NCBI GenBank assembly: GCA_034437075.1
Contig: DAOTVD010000467.1
Coordinates: forward strand, 1-33,653
From: DAOTVD01 sp034437075
Lineage (GTDB): Bacteria > Chloroflexota > Anaerolineae > Aggregatilineales > J027
Length of the DNA stretch: 33,653 bases
Direction: 5' to 3'
Shown here: one piece after another, positions 7,238 to 15,562 of the stretch
Layout: each line of letters begins with the position of its first letter
Position numbering within the stretch: the stretch's first letter is position 1
Position numbers and translations under genes: made by a program
Notes under the pieces: model-generated
Told to the model about the DNA's origin: nothing
Database searches by the model: none
Seen by the model: only the letters and a program-made list of their open reading frames with translations

Positions 7238-8176
7238 CTAAATAACACCTGACTCAAGAATAACAAACACCGACGGGCCCAGCAGCACGATCCAAATGGC
7301 CGGGAAGATCAAGAACACCATGGGAATCATCATTTTTACAGGCGCTTGGTTTGCCTTTTCCTGGGCACGTTGGCGCCGCTTCATACGCATTTGGTCGGAC
7401 TGAATACGCAAGATTTTACCAATGCTAACACCTAGTTGGTCAGCTTGGATAATGGCTGCGCCAAAATTACTGAAGTCTTGCACATCTAGGCGGTCCATCA
7501 TATCACGGATCGCTTCGCGGCGGGTCTTGCCCAACTGAATCTCTTGAATGATGCGCCCGAATGCATTCGCGATTTCGTTATCCCATTTTTCATACACTTT
7601 GCCCATAGCCGCATCGAAGCCTAACCCAGCCTCCACACAAATCACCATCAAGTCCAGGGCGTCCGGCAATCCTTTCTGGATGGCCGACTTGCGCTTTTCG
7701 ATCTTGCTAGAGAGTTGCAGCATAGGCAGATAGTACCCAAGCGCAGCACCAGCGGCAGTCCCCAGGATGGCGCGAACCACAGGCCAATCGGTGAAAACAA
7801 AGAATAAGACAAAGGCACCCACACCGAAAACCAGCGTCAGCGCAATTCGCTGACCAAAAAACGTGGTCGGGTCTACCTTGCCTTGCATTCCGGCGCGATC
7901 AAGCTTGGCGCGGATGATCTCAATTTGATTTTCGGGTGTAAACTGAATCGCAAAATTGGCCAGCGCATTGTACATCGGCACAATGATACGTTCTTGAGCG
8001 GTTAAAGACATTTCTAGTTCATCCAGCGAGGCTGGCAACTCGCGGTCGCCATACATCGCCAGACGACGCTGCAACGGGTCTTCGTCTTCTTCGTCCTGGT
8101 AGCGCCGCCCAATGACGATCACGCCCAGCAAGAGCACAATCCCCAGAACCAATAGAATGAGAATAGCAGGTGACAT
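7238..8176 (-). CDS. tadC: Tad/Flp pilus inner-membrane platform protein TadC
   Basis: A 312-residue type II secretion F-domain protein. There is an N-terminal membrane segment (about 3-22), a cytoplasmic linker, a central pair of membrane segments (about 108-150), the F domain (DALDLMVICVEAGLGFDAAM, then IIQEIQLGKTRREAIRDM) and a C-terminal membrane segment (about 285-312). TadB and TadC form the membrane platform on which the CpaF motor extrudes Flp pilins. The ATG at 8176 follows AAGGAG at 8188-8183 with six bases between. It lies 18 bases after tadB, clearly in one operon. TadC and TadB are told apart here by order and by similarity of the start region, so the names could be swapped in some nomenclatures. 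Confidence 0.88.
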   Translation of the reverse strand: MSPAILILLVLGIVLLLGVIVIGRRYQDEEDEDPLQRRLAMYGDRELPASLDELEMSLTAQERIIVPMYNALANFAIQFTPENQIEIIRAKLDRAGMQGKVDPTTFFGQRIALTLVFGVGAFVLFFVFTDWPVVRAILGTAAGAALGYYLPMLQLSSKIEKRKSAIQKGLPDALDLMVICVEAGLGFDAAMGKVYEKWDNEIANAFGRIIQEIQLGKTRREAIRDMMDRLDVQDFSNFGAAIIQADQLGVSIGKILRIQSDQMRMKRRQRAQEKANQAPVKMMIPMVFLIFPAIWIVLLGPSVFVILESGVI

Positions 8177-8194
8177 CAAACGCTCCTTATCCGA

Positions 8195-9181
8195 TCAGAT
8201 TTCGATGTCCACGATTTTTTGAATAGCCGCCGTTCCTAGCGCAATCAAACCAGCACCACAGCCCAACATTGGCCAGCCACACGTTTGGTTCGAGAACATC
8301 TGCCCCACATAGGCCGGGTTAACGAGGCTCAAGAACATGAGGATACCGACGGGCATAAAACCGATAATGTACCCGGTGACGCGCCCTTGAGCGGTCATCG
8401 CGCGGATTTCAAGCTTGAGCTTCACGCGCTCACGAATAGTATGGCTGATGACTTCTAGAATTTCTGCCAGGTTACCGCCCACCTCACGCTGGATGTTGAC
8501 AGCCGTAATCACCAGGTCAAAGTCTTCGCTAGGCATACGGTCATAGGCGTGGTCAAGCGCTTCATCCAAGGGGATACCAAGCTGAACTTCCTGCACAATG
8601 CGGCGGAACTCGGTAGAGGTCGGTTCGGCGGCTTCTTTTGCGATGGCTTCGACGGCTTGCAACACCGAATACCCAGACCGCAAACCATTGACCCACATCT
8701 GCAAATTATCTGCCAATTGATCTTCAAAGCGGTTTTTGCGCTGGCCAGTCTTGAACGAGACGTAAATACGTGGGAAGAAGAAACCCACAACACCAGCAAT
8801 GAAGGCCAGGATAATGTTGCTGAAAAGTACATTGCCAATCAAAAAGAAGACCGCGATGGATACAAAATGAAACCCCAGAAATTCTGCGGGGGTGATCTTC
8901 AAATCTGCACGGGCGAGTTGAATCTTCCAGTTTTGGGCGAATTGGCGTCCTTCAATTGCCTTGCCGACACGCTCTTGGTACATCTCGCGCGCGGATGACT
9001 GTTGAAGTGTGCCATCAGTCTCTACTTCTAACAATTCAGAGAGTTGGCTGCCATACTCACTGGTATACCGTCCGAGTCGCTCGTCAATTTCTGCTTGGCG
9101 ATCTTTGCGGATGGTGTAGATACCAAAGCCCAACACACCAAATGCAATCAATGCAGCGACGATAATAATGAGAATGTCCAC
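8195..9181 (-). CDS. tadB: Tad/Flp pilus inner-membrane platform protein TadB
   Basis: A 328-residue membrane protein with the same plan as TadC: an N-terminal membrane helix, a soluble linker, a membrane pair near residues 105-140, the type II secretion F domain (LQMWVNGLRSGYSVLQAVEA, IVQEVQLGIPLDEALDHA, REVGGNLAEILEVIS) and C-terminal helices from about residue 270. It partners TadC in the pilus platform. It starts with GTG at 9181, preceded by AGGGAG about ten bases upstream; no ATG lies close to the conserved start. It follows cpaF after a 137-base gap holding an 11-bp hairpin, an unusually wide space for this operon. Confidence 0.88.
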   Translation of the reverse strand: MDILIIIVAALIAFGVLGFGIYTIRKDRQAEIDERLGRYTSEYGSQLSELLEVETDGTLQQSSAREMYQERVGKAIEGRQFAQNWKIQLARADLKITPAEFLGFHFVSIAVFFLIGNVLFSNIILAFIAGVVGFFFPRIYVSFKTGQRKNRFEDQLADNLQMWVNGLRSGYSVLQAVEAIAKEAAEPTSTEFRRIVQEVQLGIPLDEALDHAYDRMPSEDFDLVITAVNIQREVGGNLAEILEVISHTIRERVKLKLEIRAMTAQGRVTGYIIGFMPVGILMFLSLVNPAYVGQMFSNQTCGWPMLGCGAGLIALGTAAIQKIVDIEI

Positions 9182-9284
9182 TGCCGTTTTACTCCCTAGT
9201 CACGTCTTCAGGCATCATGTTTATGATGCGCTTAGTGTACACCAGATACGAAATGCTTGTCAGCATTCCATTCGCGTTAATCCG

Positions 9285-9309
9285 CGCCGGGGGAAAACTT
9301 CCCCCGGCG
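9285..9309 (-). other. Perfect 11-bp hairpin between cpaF and tadB
   Basis: Bases 9285-9295 and 9299-9309 are perfect reverse complements around a three-base loop (CGCCGGGGGAA pairs with TTCCCCCGGCG). In the operon transcript it begins about ten bases after the cpaF stop codon. The bases that follow on the minus strand are not T-rich, so it is not a standard terminator. It may act as a partial block, an RNA-processing site or a 3'-end stabiliser that changes the ratio of motor to platform proteins. Confidence 0.6.
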
Positions 9310-9318
9310 GATATGGGC

Positions 9319-10701
9319 TTAGCGCCCACCACCAATACCGAAAATGGAAGGTGGCAAATGAATGCCAGCAGCTTCGATGCGTGGCAAAAACTTCGGGCGT
9401 AACCCCGTAGGGCGGATCCGCCCAATCACGCGGCCTGCTTCGACGCCCGTCTTTTCGAACTCGAAGATATCCGACAACGTGATGACGTCACCTTCCATCC
9501 CTTGCACTTCGCTGACTTTTACAATCTTGCGCGAGCCATCCCGCAGGCGCTCTTGATGGAAGATCAGGTCAACAGCCGAGGCAATTTGTTCACGGATAGC
9601 CCGCACCGGTAAATCCATACCAGACATCAGGCTCATGACTTCTAGGCGTGCAATCGTGTCGCGGGGGCTGTTGGCGTGGGCCGTCGTCAGCGAGCCATCA
9701 TGCCCGGTGTTCATCGCCTGGAGCATGTCCAACGCTTCGCCGCCACGACATTCCCCAACTACAATCCGGTCGGGGCGCATACGCAACGTATTGATCACCA
9801 GGTCCTGAATGGAGACTTCGCCTTTGCCTTCCATATTCGCCGGGCGACTTTCTAGCGCGACCACATGATCCTGCTGGAGTTGCAGTTCTGCCGCGTTCTC
9901 AATGGTGATAATACGCTCATCGTGGGGAATAAAGTTTGAGGACACGTTCAACAGGGTTGTTTTGCCCGACCCGGTACCGCCCGCGACCACGACGTTCATA
10001 CGCGCCACCACGGAAGCCCGCATGAATTCGGCAATTTCTGGCGACATGGAACCAAAGCGGATCAGGTCTTCTACCTGGAGGGGTTTTTTCTCGAATTTAC
10101 GAATGGTGATGGTGGGGCCACACAGCGCGATAGGGCGGATGACCGCGTTCACACGCGAGCCATCGGGCAAGCGCGCGTCCACATAGGGTGAGCTCTCGTC
10201 GATACGACGGCCCAGCGGTGCCACGATGCGGTCGAGCACGCGCATCACATGGTCATCGTCTTCAAACGTTACGCTAGCTCGTGTGAGGTTACCTTTTTGC
10301 TCGATGAAGATATTCTTGGGGCCATTCACCATAATCTCACTGACTGTTTCATCCGCCAGCAAGATTTCCAGGGGGCCAAAGCCCAGAATTTCAGCAATAA
10401 TCGCGTCAAACAATTGGTTGCGTTCATTGCGCGTAATCACGATGTTTTCTTCAGCCAAGATCGTGGCGAATAGTTCTTCGACTTGTGCCCGGAATTCCGG
10501 CGAATTCGCATTCATCGAGGGGTCAAGCTCAGACAACAACTTCGTCTGAACGCGGGACTTAAGGTCGGTATGGCTGTTGCTCGAAGGCACCGACTTACGT
10601 TGAACGCGCATCTTCGACAGCGCGCTCTCCTCGTTATTGCTGCCGCCATCCCCCGAGCCGGGGTCGGATTGGCCTCTTTCAATACGCCGTAACAATGACA
10701 T
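9319..10701 (-). CDS. cpaF: Tad/Flp pilus assembly ATPase CpaF (TadA)
   Basis: A 460-residue secretion ATPase that powers Flp pilus assembly from the cytoplasmic side. The first ~50 residues are Ser/Gly-rich and probably flexible. They are followed by the N-terminal CpaF domain (ILGFGPLEILLADETVSEIM, RIDESSPYVDARLPDGSRVN) and the ATPase core with Walker A GGTGSGKTT near residue 240, Walker B-region RPDRIVVGECRGGEA, and the His motif HDGSLTTAHANSP. These features identify the TadA/VirB11-like CpaF group rather than PilB or PilT. The ATG at 10701 follows GGGAG with about seven bases between. It comes 65 bases after the receiver-cpaE gene. All catalytic motifs appear intact. Confidence 0.95.
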   Translation of the reverse strand: MSLLRRIERGQSDPGSGDGGSNNEESALSKMRVQRKSVPSSNSHTDLKSRVQTKLLSELDPSMNANSPEFRAQVEELFATILAEENIVITRNERNQLFDAIIAEILGFGPLEILLADETVSEIMVNGPKNIFIEQKGNLTRASVTFEDDDHVMRVLDRIVAPLGRRIDESSPYVDARLPDGSRVNAVIRPIALCGPTITIRKFEKKPLQVEDLIRFGSMSPEIAEFMRASVVARMNVVVAGGTGSGKTTLLNVSSNFIPHDERIITIENAAELQLQQDHVVALESRPANMEGKGEVSIQDLVINTLRMRPDRIVVGECRGGEALDMLQAMNTGHDGSLTTAHANSPRDTIARLEVMSLMSGMDLPVRAIREQIASAVDLIFHQERLRDGSRKIVKVSEVQGMEGDVITLSDIFEFEKTGVEAGRVIGRIRPTGLRPKFLPRIEAAGIHLPPSIFGIGGGR

Positions 10702-10766
10702 GTTATGCTCCCTATATCTCTATATATACGATCATCTCAGGTATACGCTAGAATGTCCAGTTTTCG

Positions 10767-12041
10767 CTAACTACGCCCGCCAAATATGCCGCTCAGGCGA
10801 GACTGCCGTTTTTGGGGTTGTGCATCTTGCTGGGCGGTATCGTCTTCTTGGTTGCCCAACACGCTGCGGCGTACCGTTTCTGCCAGTTGGATCAAATCGC
10901 TGGCGGGCGAGCGCGTGGGGTCATTGGCCAAAACCGAAACGCCCTGATTAACGGCAGAGAGAAAGGTCTTATCATCCAATGGAATGCGCGCGTCGGTTTG
11001 GCGCTTGAGGTTTTGTTCGATAGCCTCGACCGGGATCGACGCGCGCCCGCTCATCCCGCCGACCCGGTTCATGACAAACATTAGCTTTTCGCTCGGATAT
11101 TCTAGCCCCGCCAAGAATAAATCCAGAATAATGCGGATATTTTTGACCGACGGCAGGGTGGGCGTCCCGACCAGCACAATCCGATCTGCCAGATCGAGGA
11201 TGTTGAGCGCGGCATCATCTAAGCGGTGGGACATATCGACGACAACGAAATCATAATATCGGGCTACGGACTCCAACGCAGCGCCCAGGTCTTCGGCGGC
11301 AATCCGATCTGCCTCGTCCGGGCTGGGGGGGGCCAGCAAAACGCGCAGGCCACTACCATGCGAAACAGTCATGCTATCGACAATTTCCTGGTCTACATCA
11401 TGGATGCTGTTCATCATATCAACCATGGTGTATTGCGATTGGAGATTCAAAAATACGGCAGTATCACCAAATTGCAAATCGCAGTCGGCCAATAGGACGC
11501 GCGTGCCTTCTTGCATCAGTGCAATAGCGATATTGGTGGCAATAGTCGTTACACCGGCGCCCCCCTGGGGGCTGTACACCGCGATGATGTGCCCGGTCGT
11601 TTTGCGTTGTTTGGCTTTGTCATCCCCCGTACCAGTGCCCGTAGAAGGCCGTAGCCGGTCATCTTCCATCAGGTCATAAACGCGCCGGATAGTCTGGTAA
11701 AGGTCTTCCCCAGAAATAGGCTTGGTCAAAAAGTCGCGCGCACCAGCCAACATAGCCCGCCGCAAATAGTCTGACTCACTTTGAACCGACATCATGATAA
11801 CGCCAGCCGAAGGCAAGATGCGTTTGATTTCTTCGGTGGCTTGGATGCCATCCATATCGGGCATGTTGATGTCCATCAAAACAATATCGGGTTTGTATTG
11901 CTGGGCCATGTCTAGCCCTTCGCGCCCCGTCGAGGCCGCATCGACAACTTCGATATCGTTCTCGAAAGCGAGTAATTTGCGCAACATATCGCGCGTTTCG
12001 GGTATGTCATCTACGATTAAAACTTTGATTACATCTGCCAT
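10767..12041 (-). CDS. cpaE: Receiver-CpaE fusion: Flp pilus localisation ATPase with intact receiver domain
   Basis: A 424-residue protein. Residues 5-125 are a response-regulator receiver with the acid pair D11/D12, phospho-acceptor Asp57 in VLMDINMPDMDG, and Lys107 in FLTKP. Residues 150-385 are a MinD/ParA-like domain with the modified Walker A loop PQGGAGVTT, in which the usual Lys of GKTT is Val, followed by LLADCDLQFGDTAVFLNL, as in CpaE/TadZ proteins that place the Tad machinery at the pole. The tail is Gln-rich and probably disordered. Many TadZ/CpaE receivers are described as atypical, whereas this one looks able to be phosphorylated. The ATG has AAGGA nine bases upstream. The gene lies between cpaB and cpaF, so it belongs to the pilus operon. 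Confidence 0.93.
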   Translation of the reverse strand: MADVIKVLIVDDIPETRDMLRKLLAFENDIEVVDAASTGREGLDMAQQYKPDIVLMDINMPDMDGIQATEEIKRILPSAGVIMMSVQSESDYLRRAMLAGARDFLTKPISGEDLYQTIRRVYDLMEDDRLRPSTGTGTGDDKAKQRKTTGHIIAVYSPQGGAGVTTIATNIAIALMQEGTRVLLADCDLQFGDTAVFLNLQSQYTMVDMMNSIHDVDQEIVDSMTVSHGSGLRVLLAPPSPDEADRIAAEDLGAALESVARYYDFVVVDMSHRLDDAALNILDLADRIVLVGTPTLPSVKNIRIILDLFLAGLEYPSEKLMFVMNRVGGMSGRASIPVEAIEQNLKRQTDARIPLDDKTFLSAVNQGVSVLANDPTRSPASDLIQLAETVRRSVLGNQEDDTAQQDAQPQKRQSRLSGIFGGRS

Positions 12042-12091
12042 CGGGTTACATCCTTCATATTCTGGCGGGCGAGTACATCGGGGTGAATGAA

Positions 12092-12118
12092 GCCGGATGA
12101 CCTAGCAGGTCACCCGGC
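12092..12118 (-). other. Hairpin between cpaB and cpaE
   Basis: GCCGG plus TGACCT (12092-12103) pair with AGGTCA plus CCGGC (12107-12118) around an AGC loop, with one A-C mismatch. No T-run follows on the minus strand. Together with the hairpin between cpaF and tadB, this gives two GC-capped hairpins (both opening CCGGG and closing CCGGC) at gene junctions of the same operon, suggesting mRNA processing or stabilisation rather than termination. Confidence 0.5.
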
Positions 12119-12151
12119 CAAAGATAACGTTACGACGGGTTCGGTGCCATC

Positions 12152-13453
12152 CTACTCAGTCGAGACATCAATGAGGCGGAATTCGTTGAGTAAGAACGAT
12201 TGGCTATCACGCAGACGCCGGATGGCCGGTTCCAGAGCGAAGGGCAAGATGGGGGGTTGCGGGATGTTGTAGTTCTCGATTAGATATTGCAAGGTCACCG
12301 CTGTGGTGGGTGTCGTACCCGCATCGGTGGCCGAACGCAAGGCCAGGGTGATCGGAATATTGGCATCCAAGGCCCAGGTGAGCACCAAGGCATCTTGGGG
12401 TTCGACACCCAAGGTGACGATTACCGGCTGATATTGGGTCGCCACGAGTTGGGCAAAAGCAGTGGCACTTTGCGCTTGGGTTTGGGCTTGCTGGTCGGAG
12501 GCTGCCGCTTGTTGGTTGTTGGGGTCTGGGGTTGCGGTATTGAAGGGTGTGGGCGTCATCACCCCAACGATCTGGCCATCTTCAGGGAAGTACCCCACAT
12601 GCACCACAAACGCGCGCTGGATCGTCCGTTGCGTTACCAAACGAGGGCGCTGTTGCTCGCTGGGGCTAACCAGCACACCAAGTGACGAGAGTGTACTGGG
12701 TTCGGGCCGGCCTTCGAGTTGGCCACCGAACTGCAAATCACCGTTTTCCCCCCGCGAGATGACGGAGATGGTGTTAGGTTGGCGCGACTGAAAGGTCTCG
12801 TCCACCTCAATAAAGAGGAATGACAAGATCACATCGACAAAATCGCCATGTTGCAACGCATAGGCAACCTGGCCAATACCAGACGGATCCAGCGGGATCG
12901 ACACCGCCACCAACCCAGGATCAAGCAATAGTGCGGCATCTGACCCCACGTCGGCCAAGTCTGTGACACTTCCTACTAACTGGGTAGAGAGTACGGGTGA
13001 CTCTCGCGGGATGTCGCTGCGGACAATAGTGCCTTCGAGTTCTTCTACAGATTCAAAACCGTTTTGGGGCGCACTGCCGACAGGCCAAAAGGCAATACCT
13101 ACCGCTGGCGAAGCGCCCGATATGAACTCTTCTGTGATTTCGAACCCTCGGGGCAAGTCCTGTTGCGCAATGACGACGGGTACGACGTCAATCCCGCCGG
13201 TGATGTCTGCGTCTTCTTCATTATTGTTATTGTTATTGTTGCCGTCCTCGCCGATGTCCGCTTGGGCTGCCGCCTGGGCTACGGCTGTGGCGGTAGCCCC
13301 CGCTACAGCTACGGGGTCACTCGTGTCCACGGTAGCGGCAGGTGCCTCCGCCGTTTCATCATCCCCGCCCCCTGTAGCCAACAAGAGTGCACCGACTACC
13401 ACAATGGCGATGATGATAACCAGTACAACCAATATGATGACTCGACCTCGCAT
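12152..13453 (-). CDS. cpaB: Flp pilus assembly protein CpaB (SAF domain)
   Basis: A 433-residue membrane-anchored protein. A single hydrophobic helix (about residues 4-27) is followed by a low-complexity linker with acidic stretches, Ala/Thr repeats and a run of Asn residues, then an SAF/CpaB domain (about 90-165: VPVVIAQQDLPRGFEI, GTIVRSDIPRESPVLSTQL) and a longer RcpC/CpaB extracellular region to about residue 400, with another Gln/Ala-rich stretch near 315-340. In diderms CpaB works with the secretin CpaC. No secretin is present here, which fits a single-membrane cell. The ATG has GAGGAG seven bases upstream. It is the first gene of the cpaB-cpaE-cpaF-tadB-tadC run, with a promoter candidate just before it. 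Confidence 0.85.
   Translation of the reverse strand: MRGRVIILVVLVIIIAIVVVGALLLATGGGDDETAEAPAATVDTSDPVAVAGATATAVAQAAAQADIGEDGNNNNNNNEEDADITGGIDVVPVVIAQQDLPRGFEITEEFISGASPAVGIAFWPVGSAPQNGFESVEELEGTIVRSDIPRESPVLSTQLVGSVTDLADVGSDAALLLDPGLVAVSIPLDPSGIGQVAYALQHGDFVDVILSFLFIEVDETFQSRQPNTISVISRGENGDLQFGGQLEGRPEPSTLSSLGVLVSPSEQQRPRLVTQRTIQRAFVVHVGYFPEDGQIVGVMTPTPFNTATPDPNNQQAAASDQQAQTQAQSATAFAQLVATQYQPVIVTLGVEPQDALVLTWALDANIPITLALRSATDAGTTPTTAVTLQYLIENYNIPQPPILPFALEPAIRRLRDSQSFLLNEFRLIDVSTE
13215..13240 (-). repeat. Trinucleotide run encoding a poly-Asn tract in CpaB
   Basis: A run of alternating AAT and AAC codons on the minus strand gives six or so consecutive Asn residues in the linker of CpaB. 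Such short-period repeats can change length by replication slippage. Because the unit is three bases, length changes would keep the frame. Confidence 0.6.
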
Positions 13454-13488
13454 GATTTTCTCCTCGGTACATGCTTAACATGCTCTTT

Positions 13489-13516
13489 AGTGTAGGCGTT
13501 TGGCGCATCTGCGCAA
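13489..13516 (-). promoter_or_regulatory. Candidate sigma-70 promoter of the tad operon
   Basis: On the minus strand, TTGCGC (13516-13511) and TACACT (13494-13489) are 16 bases apart and lie about 36 bases before the cpaB start codon. The -35 part sits in an imperfect hairpin (GTTTGCGCA with TGCGCCAAAC), which may mark a regulator site or the end of the preceding kinase transcript. Motif scores are moderate. Confidence 0.42.
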
Positions 13517-13571
13517 ACCCCGCTTAAGTCCTAAGACGAAAAACTTACAACTTGCTAACCAGAAACATGCC

Positions 13572-14678
13572 CTATGTTACGTTATCCGTAAATGGCATGG
13601 CGATTTCCACGCTATTCGCGCGTATATCTTCGTTGGGTTGTTTCTCTTCGCTATATATAGACAGGGTACCGCCAATCATCTCGATGCGCTCGCGCAGATC
13701 GAGCAAATTTTGCAATGGGTCATCGCCTTGGCTTCGATCTAGCACAACGTCTACATCAAAATGACGCCCATTATCCTCCACCGTACCCTTTACGCGGCCC
13801 ATATCGATATCCATACGGACGGAAATATCCGTGGCATTCAGAATATCTAGCGAATTCGAAATGAGCACTTGTAATCCTCTAAACATCATGACTTCGACAT
13901 GGTTGGGTAAGCGGCGTTCTGCGCCAGTTAAACTGAACTCGATGTCAACATTGTCAAGCTTTTCATTGTAGTTTTCGATATGGCGGCGCATCGTCGCTAT
14001 GAGGCCCAGGTCATCCAACATCATGGGGCGCAGTTCAAAAATGAAATCCCGAATTTTCTGGAAGGAGATCGAAGCCGCGGTCTTGAGGTTTACCAGTTCG
14101 TGGCTGGCACTATCTGGGTCACGATCAAACAACCGTTGGCAAATTTCGGCCTGCAAAATGAAATTGGTTAACGATTGGGCGGGGCCATCGTGCAAGGCAT
14201 TGGCCAGGCGTTTACGTTCAGCCTCTTGGGCTTCTACGATGCGCACAATTTGTTCATTGGCTAGCCCGCTACGTTTACCATTGCCCCCCAGGTCATCACC
14301 GCCAGTACCCAGTTGGTCGAGCGTGACTTCGCCTAGCATATTGAGCACGAATTCGAGCAAGCGTTTTTGTTCTTCCAGATGTTTGTAGGTTTCGCGCAAG
14401 CCGTCCAACTGGATGTTGAACGTTACGAGGCGTTTCTGGGTCTCTAGCGTGTCTTCATAGGCAACCCGGATGTCCGAGCGTGGGATGCTATCAAAATTAT
14501 CTTCCACGCGCTGTAGTTGGGCACTTACGTTCAGATTGCGCTGATTAATGCGTTTGACTTCAAGCTCGTGTTGTTCGATGCTGGTTTCGGTTTCATCCAA
14601 CCGGCGTTGGATGCTCTCTAGGCGGTCTTTGATTTCTTGGACGAGTTGTTGTTTGGGGCTTAGTAGCGCGTTATCCAT
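13572..14678 (-). CDS. DegS/NarX-type sensor histidine kinase (cytoplasmic)
   Basis: A 368-residue soluble kinase without membrane segments. Residues 8-115 are predicted coiled coil (ESIQRRLDETETSIEQHELE and following). The HisKA_3 dimerisation helix holds the phospho-site His163 in the sequence AERKRLANALHDGPAQSL, followed by an ATPase domain from about residue 245 (LQVLISNSLDILN, EDNGRHFDVD, LRERIEMIGGTLSIYSE). The second glycine box is poor: the usual GxG after EDNG reads RHF and no GLGL is seen before LRER, so ATP binding may be altered. The cytoplasmic coiled-coil layout resembles DegS. It starts 11 bases after the LuxR-type regulator gene, its likely partner, and lies directly upstream of the tad operon. 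The signal is unknown. Confidence 0.85.
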   Translation of the reverse strand: MDNALLSPKQQLVQEIKDRLESIQRRLDETETSIEQHELEVKRINQRNLNVSAQLQRVEDNFDSIPRSDIRVAYEDTLETQKRLVTFNIQLDGLRETYKHLEEQKRLLEFVLNMLGEVTLDQLGTGGDDLGGNGKRSGLANEQIVRIVEAQEAERKRLANALHDGPAQSLTNFILQAEICQRLFDRDPDSASHELVNLKTAASISFQKIRDFIFELRPMMLDDLGLIATMRRHIENYNEKLDNVDIEFSLTGAERRLPNHVEVMMFRGLQVLISNSLDILNATDISVRMDIDMGRVKGTVEDNGRHFDVDVVLDRSQGDDPLQNLLDLRERIEMIGGTLSIYSEEKQPNEDIRANSVEIAMPFTDNVT

Positions 14679-14689
14679 AGAGCATCATC

Positions 14690-15430
14690 CTAATCAGGAC
14701 TATCATCCGTACTAAACGCATCATTCACACGCACCCAGCCATGGGCAATGGCATACACAGCGGCCTGCGTGCGGTCTTGCACATCGAGTTTGCGCAAGAT
14801 AGATGTCATGTGGTTTTTAACCGTTTGATGGCTTATGCCTAGCAAAAAAGCGATTTCCTGGTTGCTATTTCCTAGGGTCACATAGCGCAGTATTTCCATC
14901 TCGCGGGGGCTCAGCGGCACAAGATGATCGCTATCTTCATCCAGATGCGCATTGAGCATGGCATCGCGCCCCGTCCGAATCCATTCTTGAATACCTTCAA
15001 CATCATAAACGTCGCCCTGCACCACGTATTTACCTTGGGCCACTTGCTCGATGATGTCAATCAATTTGGCCGGTTCGATGTCTTTGGAACAATAGGCCGC
15101 CGCGCCAGCACGAATGGCATGCATGGCTTGTTCGCGGTCGTCATAGGCGGTTAGCATCACCACCGCTGGTGCATCTCGGTGCGATTTCAGCTTGGTGGCC
15201 ACTTGCAATCCGTTGATCTTGGGCAAATTAACATCCAAAAGGACGACTTGTGGCGCCAGTTCAATAACGCTTTTTAATGCTTGGTCGCCATCTGGAACTT
15301 CACCAACAACATCAATATTGTCTTGCAAACTGATAATTTGGCGCAATCCTTCTCGCCAAACAGGATGATCATCAACAAGCAAGACGGTAATTTTTTCCAA
15401 CGTAGTCACCTGTGAAGCCTTCAATGGCAT
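14690..15430 (-). CDS. NarL/DegU-type response regulator (REC plus LuxR HTH)
   Basis: About 246 residues. A receiver domain (VLLVDDHPVWREGL, phospho-site Asp66 in VVLLDVNLP) is joined to a C-terminal LuxR-type DNA-binding domain (LSPREMEILRYVTLGNSNQE, then the recognition helix segment ISHQTVKNHMTSIL). It pairs with the adjacent DegS-like kinase, 11 bases downstream. The ATG at 15430 is one choice; no start has a strong Shine-Dalgarno motif, and a TTG about nine codons later, preceded by AGGTG, is also possible. Given position, the tad operon or the pair's own promoter are plausible targets, but no repeated binding site was identified. The upstream 126 bases up to the mobile element are AT-rich and contain no gene. 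Confidence 0.9.
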   Translation of the reverse strand: MPLKASQVTTLEKITVLLVDDHPVWREGLRQIISLQDNIDVVGEVPDGDQALKSVIELAPQVVLLDVNLPKINGLQVATKLKSHRDAPAVVMLTAYDDREQAMHAIRAGAAAYCSKDIEPAKLIDIIEQVAQGKYVVQGDVYDVEGIQEWIRTGRDAMLNAHLDEDSDHLVPLSPREMEILRYVTLGNSNQEIAFLLGISHQTVKNHMTSILRKLDVQDRTQAAVYAIAHGWVRVNDAFSTDDSPD

Positions 15431-15552
15431 TTGCAAAGCACGCCATGTCTTTCGGGTAGAGTCAATTGGCCTGGTTGCTTAAAATTTTATTAACATACCA
15501 TGGCACCCTGATTCATTTTACCATAGTCAGCATGACGCGAACAACGTATCTA

Positions 15553-15562
15553 CGCAAGTTCA
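15553..15562. repeat. Left target-site duplication of the fold-back element
   Basis: CGCAAGTTCA directly precedes the left inverted repeat and is repeated exactly at 15769-15778 after the right inverted repeat. A 10-base duplication is the usual footprint of a DDE-transposase insertion. Confidence 0.85.

Noticed and set aside
9189..9266. Possible 25-residue peptide between cpaF and tadB (a short pilin was looked for)
   Set aside because: There is no Shine-Dalgarno sequence and no pilin-type signal (Gly before a hydrophobic helix). It is hydrophobic by chance in the gap after the hairpin.
13454..13571. Imperfect hairpin (GTTTGCGCA / TGCGCCAAAC) as terminator of the kinase gene
   Set aside because: It lacks a T-run and overlaps the -35 box of the tad promoter candidate, so it was not called a terminator.
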